Shown: positions 63,830 to 64,000 of the stretch, piece after piece
Numbering within the stretch: the first letter of the stretch is position 1
How the letters are laid out: every line of letters starts with the position of its first letter
NCBI GenBank assembly: GCA_030532035.1
Contig: JAUNLX010000001.1
Location: 1 to 64,000, forward strand
Origin: Clostridia bacterium
GTDB taxonomy: Bacteria > Bacillota > Clostridia > Oscillospirales > Acutalibacteraceae
Direction of reading: 5' to 3'
Length of the DNA stretch: 64,000 bases
The notes under the pieces: generated by a model
Seen by the model: the letters and a program-made list of their open reading frames with translations, nothing else
Database searches by the model: none
What the model was told of the DNA's origin: nothing
Made by a program: the position numbers and the translations under genes

Positions 63830-64000
63830 TTACAGTAAATAGATATTGTCTTTATTTTCAATTTCTTTCATTACGTTTTTAGTGTCAAAAACAGCGTCAG
63901 CATATTTTGCGACAAATTCATAGTCAACATTTGAATGAGCAGCTGTTACCATAACTAAATCTGCGTCTTCCAAAAGTTCTTTTGTAAGTTCTTTTTCTCC
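63830..64000 (-). CDS. C-terminal end of a nucleotide-sugar dehydrogenase (partial)
   Basis: Only the last 56 codons lie in the window; the gene continues past 64000. The sequence LVMVTAAHSNVDYEFVAKYA followed by DAVFDTKNVMKE matches the C-terminal NAD-binding domain end of UDP-sugar 6-dehydrogenases of the UDP-N-acetylmannosamine/glucosamine (WecC/WbpA-like) group, where VxDTRN is conserved. It would make uronic acid sugars for a surface polysaccharide. The exact sugar cannot be told from this fragment. Confidence 0.75.
   Translation of the reverse strand, partial: GEKELTKELLEDADLVMVTAAHSNVDYEFVAKYADAVFDTKNVMKEIENKDNIYLL

Noticed and set aside
1-64000. CRISPR arrays, insertion sequences, prophage genes, tRNA or rRNA genes
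   Set aside because: No regularly spaced repeats, transposase or integrase frames, or cloverleaf/rRNA signatures were seen on either strand. The only repeat pair found is the tyrS terminator duplication.

Overview
The window is A+T-rich (roughly one third G+C by eye, not computed) and gene-dense, with tightly packed and often overlapping genes, strong GGAGG-type ribosome binding sites and canonical sigma-A promoters with 17-base spacers. Gene content and order (nusB-xseA-xseB-ispA-dxs-tlyA-nadK-argR-recN; rimP-nusA-ylxR-ylxQ-infB-rbfA-nrnA-truB/ribF; rnc-smc-ftsY; infC-rpmI-rplT; pstSCAB-phoU) point to chromosomal DNA of a low-GC Bacillota, class Clostridia. recN is followed directly by tyrS, not by the spoIVB-spo0A pair usual in spore-forming Clostridia, so a non-sporulating anaerobe is plausible but unproven. 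I found no rRNA or tRNA genes, insertion sequences, prophage or CRISPR array.

Almost everything is on the minus strand, so transcription runs from high to low coordinates. 63.8-54.1 kb is the accessory part: the 3' end of a nucleotide-sugar dehydrogenase, a Na/Pi cotransporter, two tandem lipases without signal peptides, a frameshifted cell-wall-anchored surface protein, an isolated hisF-citrate synthase operon and an SDR enzyme. 53.9-51.5 kb holds acpP-proS-ispD. 51.5-45.4 kb is a complete phosphate module (pstS-pstC-pstA-pstB-phoU-phoP-phoR) preceded by Pho-box-like repeats. A small plus-strand operon (DAHP synthase, chorismate mutase) diverges from a DUF2254-AlkD-Dgt operon at 44.3 kb through overlapping -35 elements.

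40.8-32.5 kb is the rimP-nusA-infB translation operon, ending in a TruB-RibF fusion and an exported hypothetical protein. It converges head-on, with interlocked stop codons, with a plus-strand trio: a YfhO-family membrane protein, a condensation-like acyltransferase and a zinc-ribbon membrane protein. 27.8-18.2 kb is the nusB-to-tyrS operon (transcription, DNA repair, isoprenoid precursors, NADP). 18.1-16.0 kb is infC-rpmI-rplT with an L20-type leader attenuator, plus an rRNA/tRNA methyltransferase. 15.9-11.3 kb is dprA-topA-trmFO. 11.3-0.1 kb is an operon of an ACP-like protein, rnc, smc, ftsY, rdgB, nadD, yqeK, rsfS, leuS and mscS, ending in a strong terminator.

Most genes are conventional housekeeping. 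The unusual points are: an acyl-carrier-like protein whose phosphopantetheine serine is glutamate; the TruB-RibF fusion; a likely leaderless aroF sharing its promoter with a divergent operon; a recent-looking tandem duplication of the tyrS 3' end with its terminator; a single-base frameshift in a sortase-type surface protein; two cytoplasm-predicted staphylococcal-type lipases; and the three-gene YfhO envelope cassette, my best candidate for an undercharacterised system.
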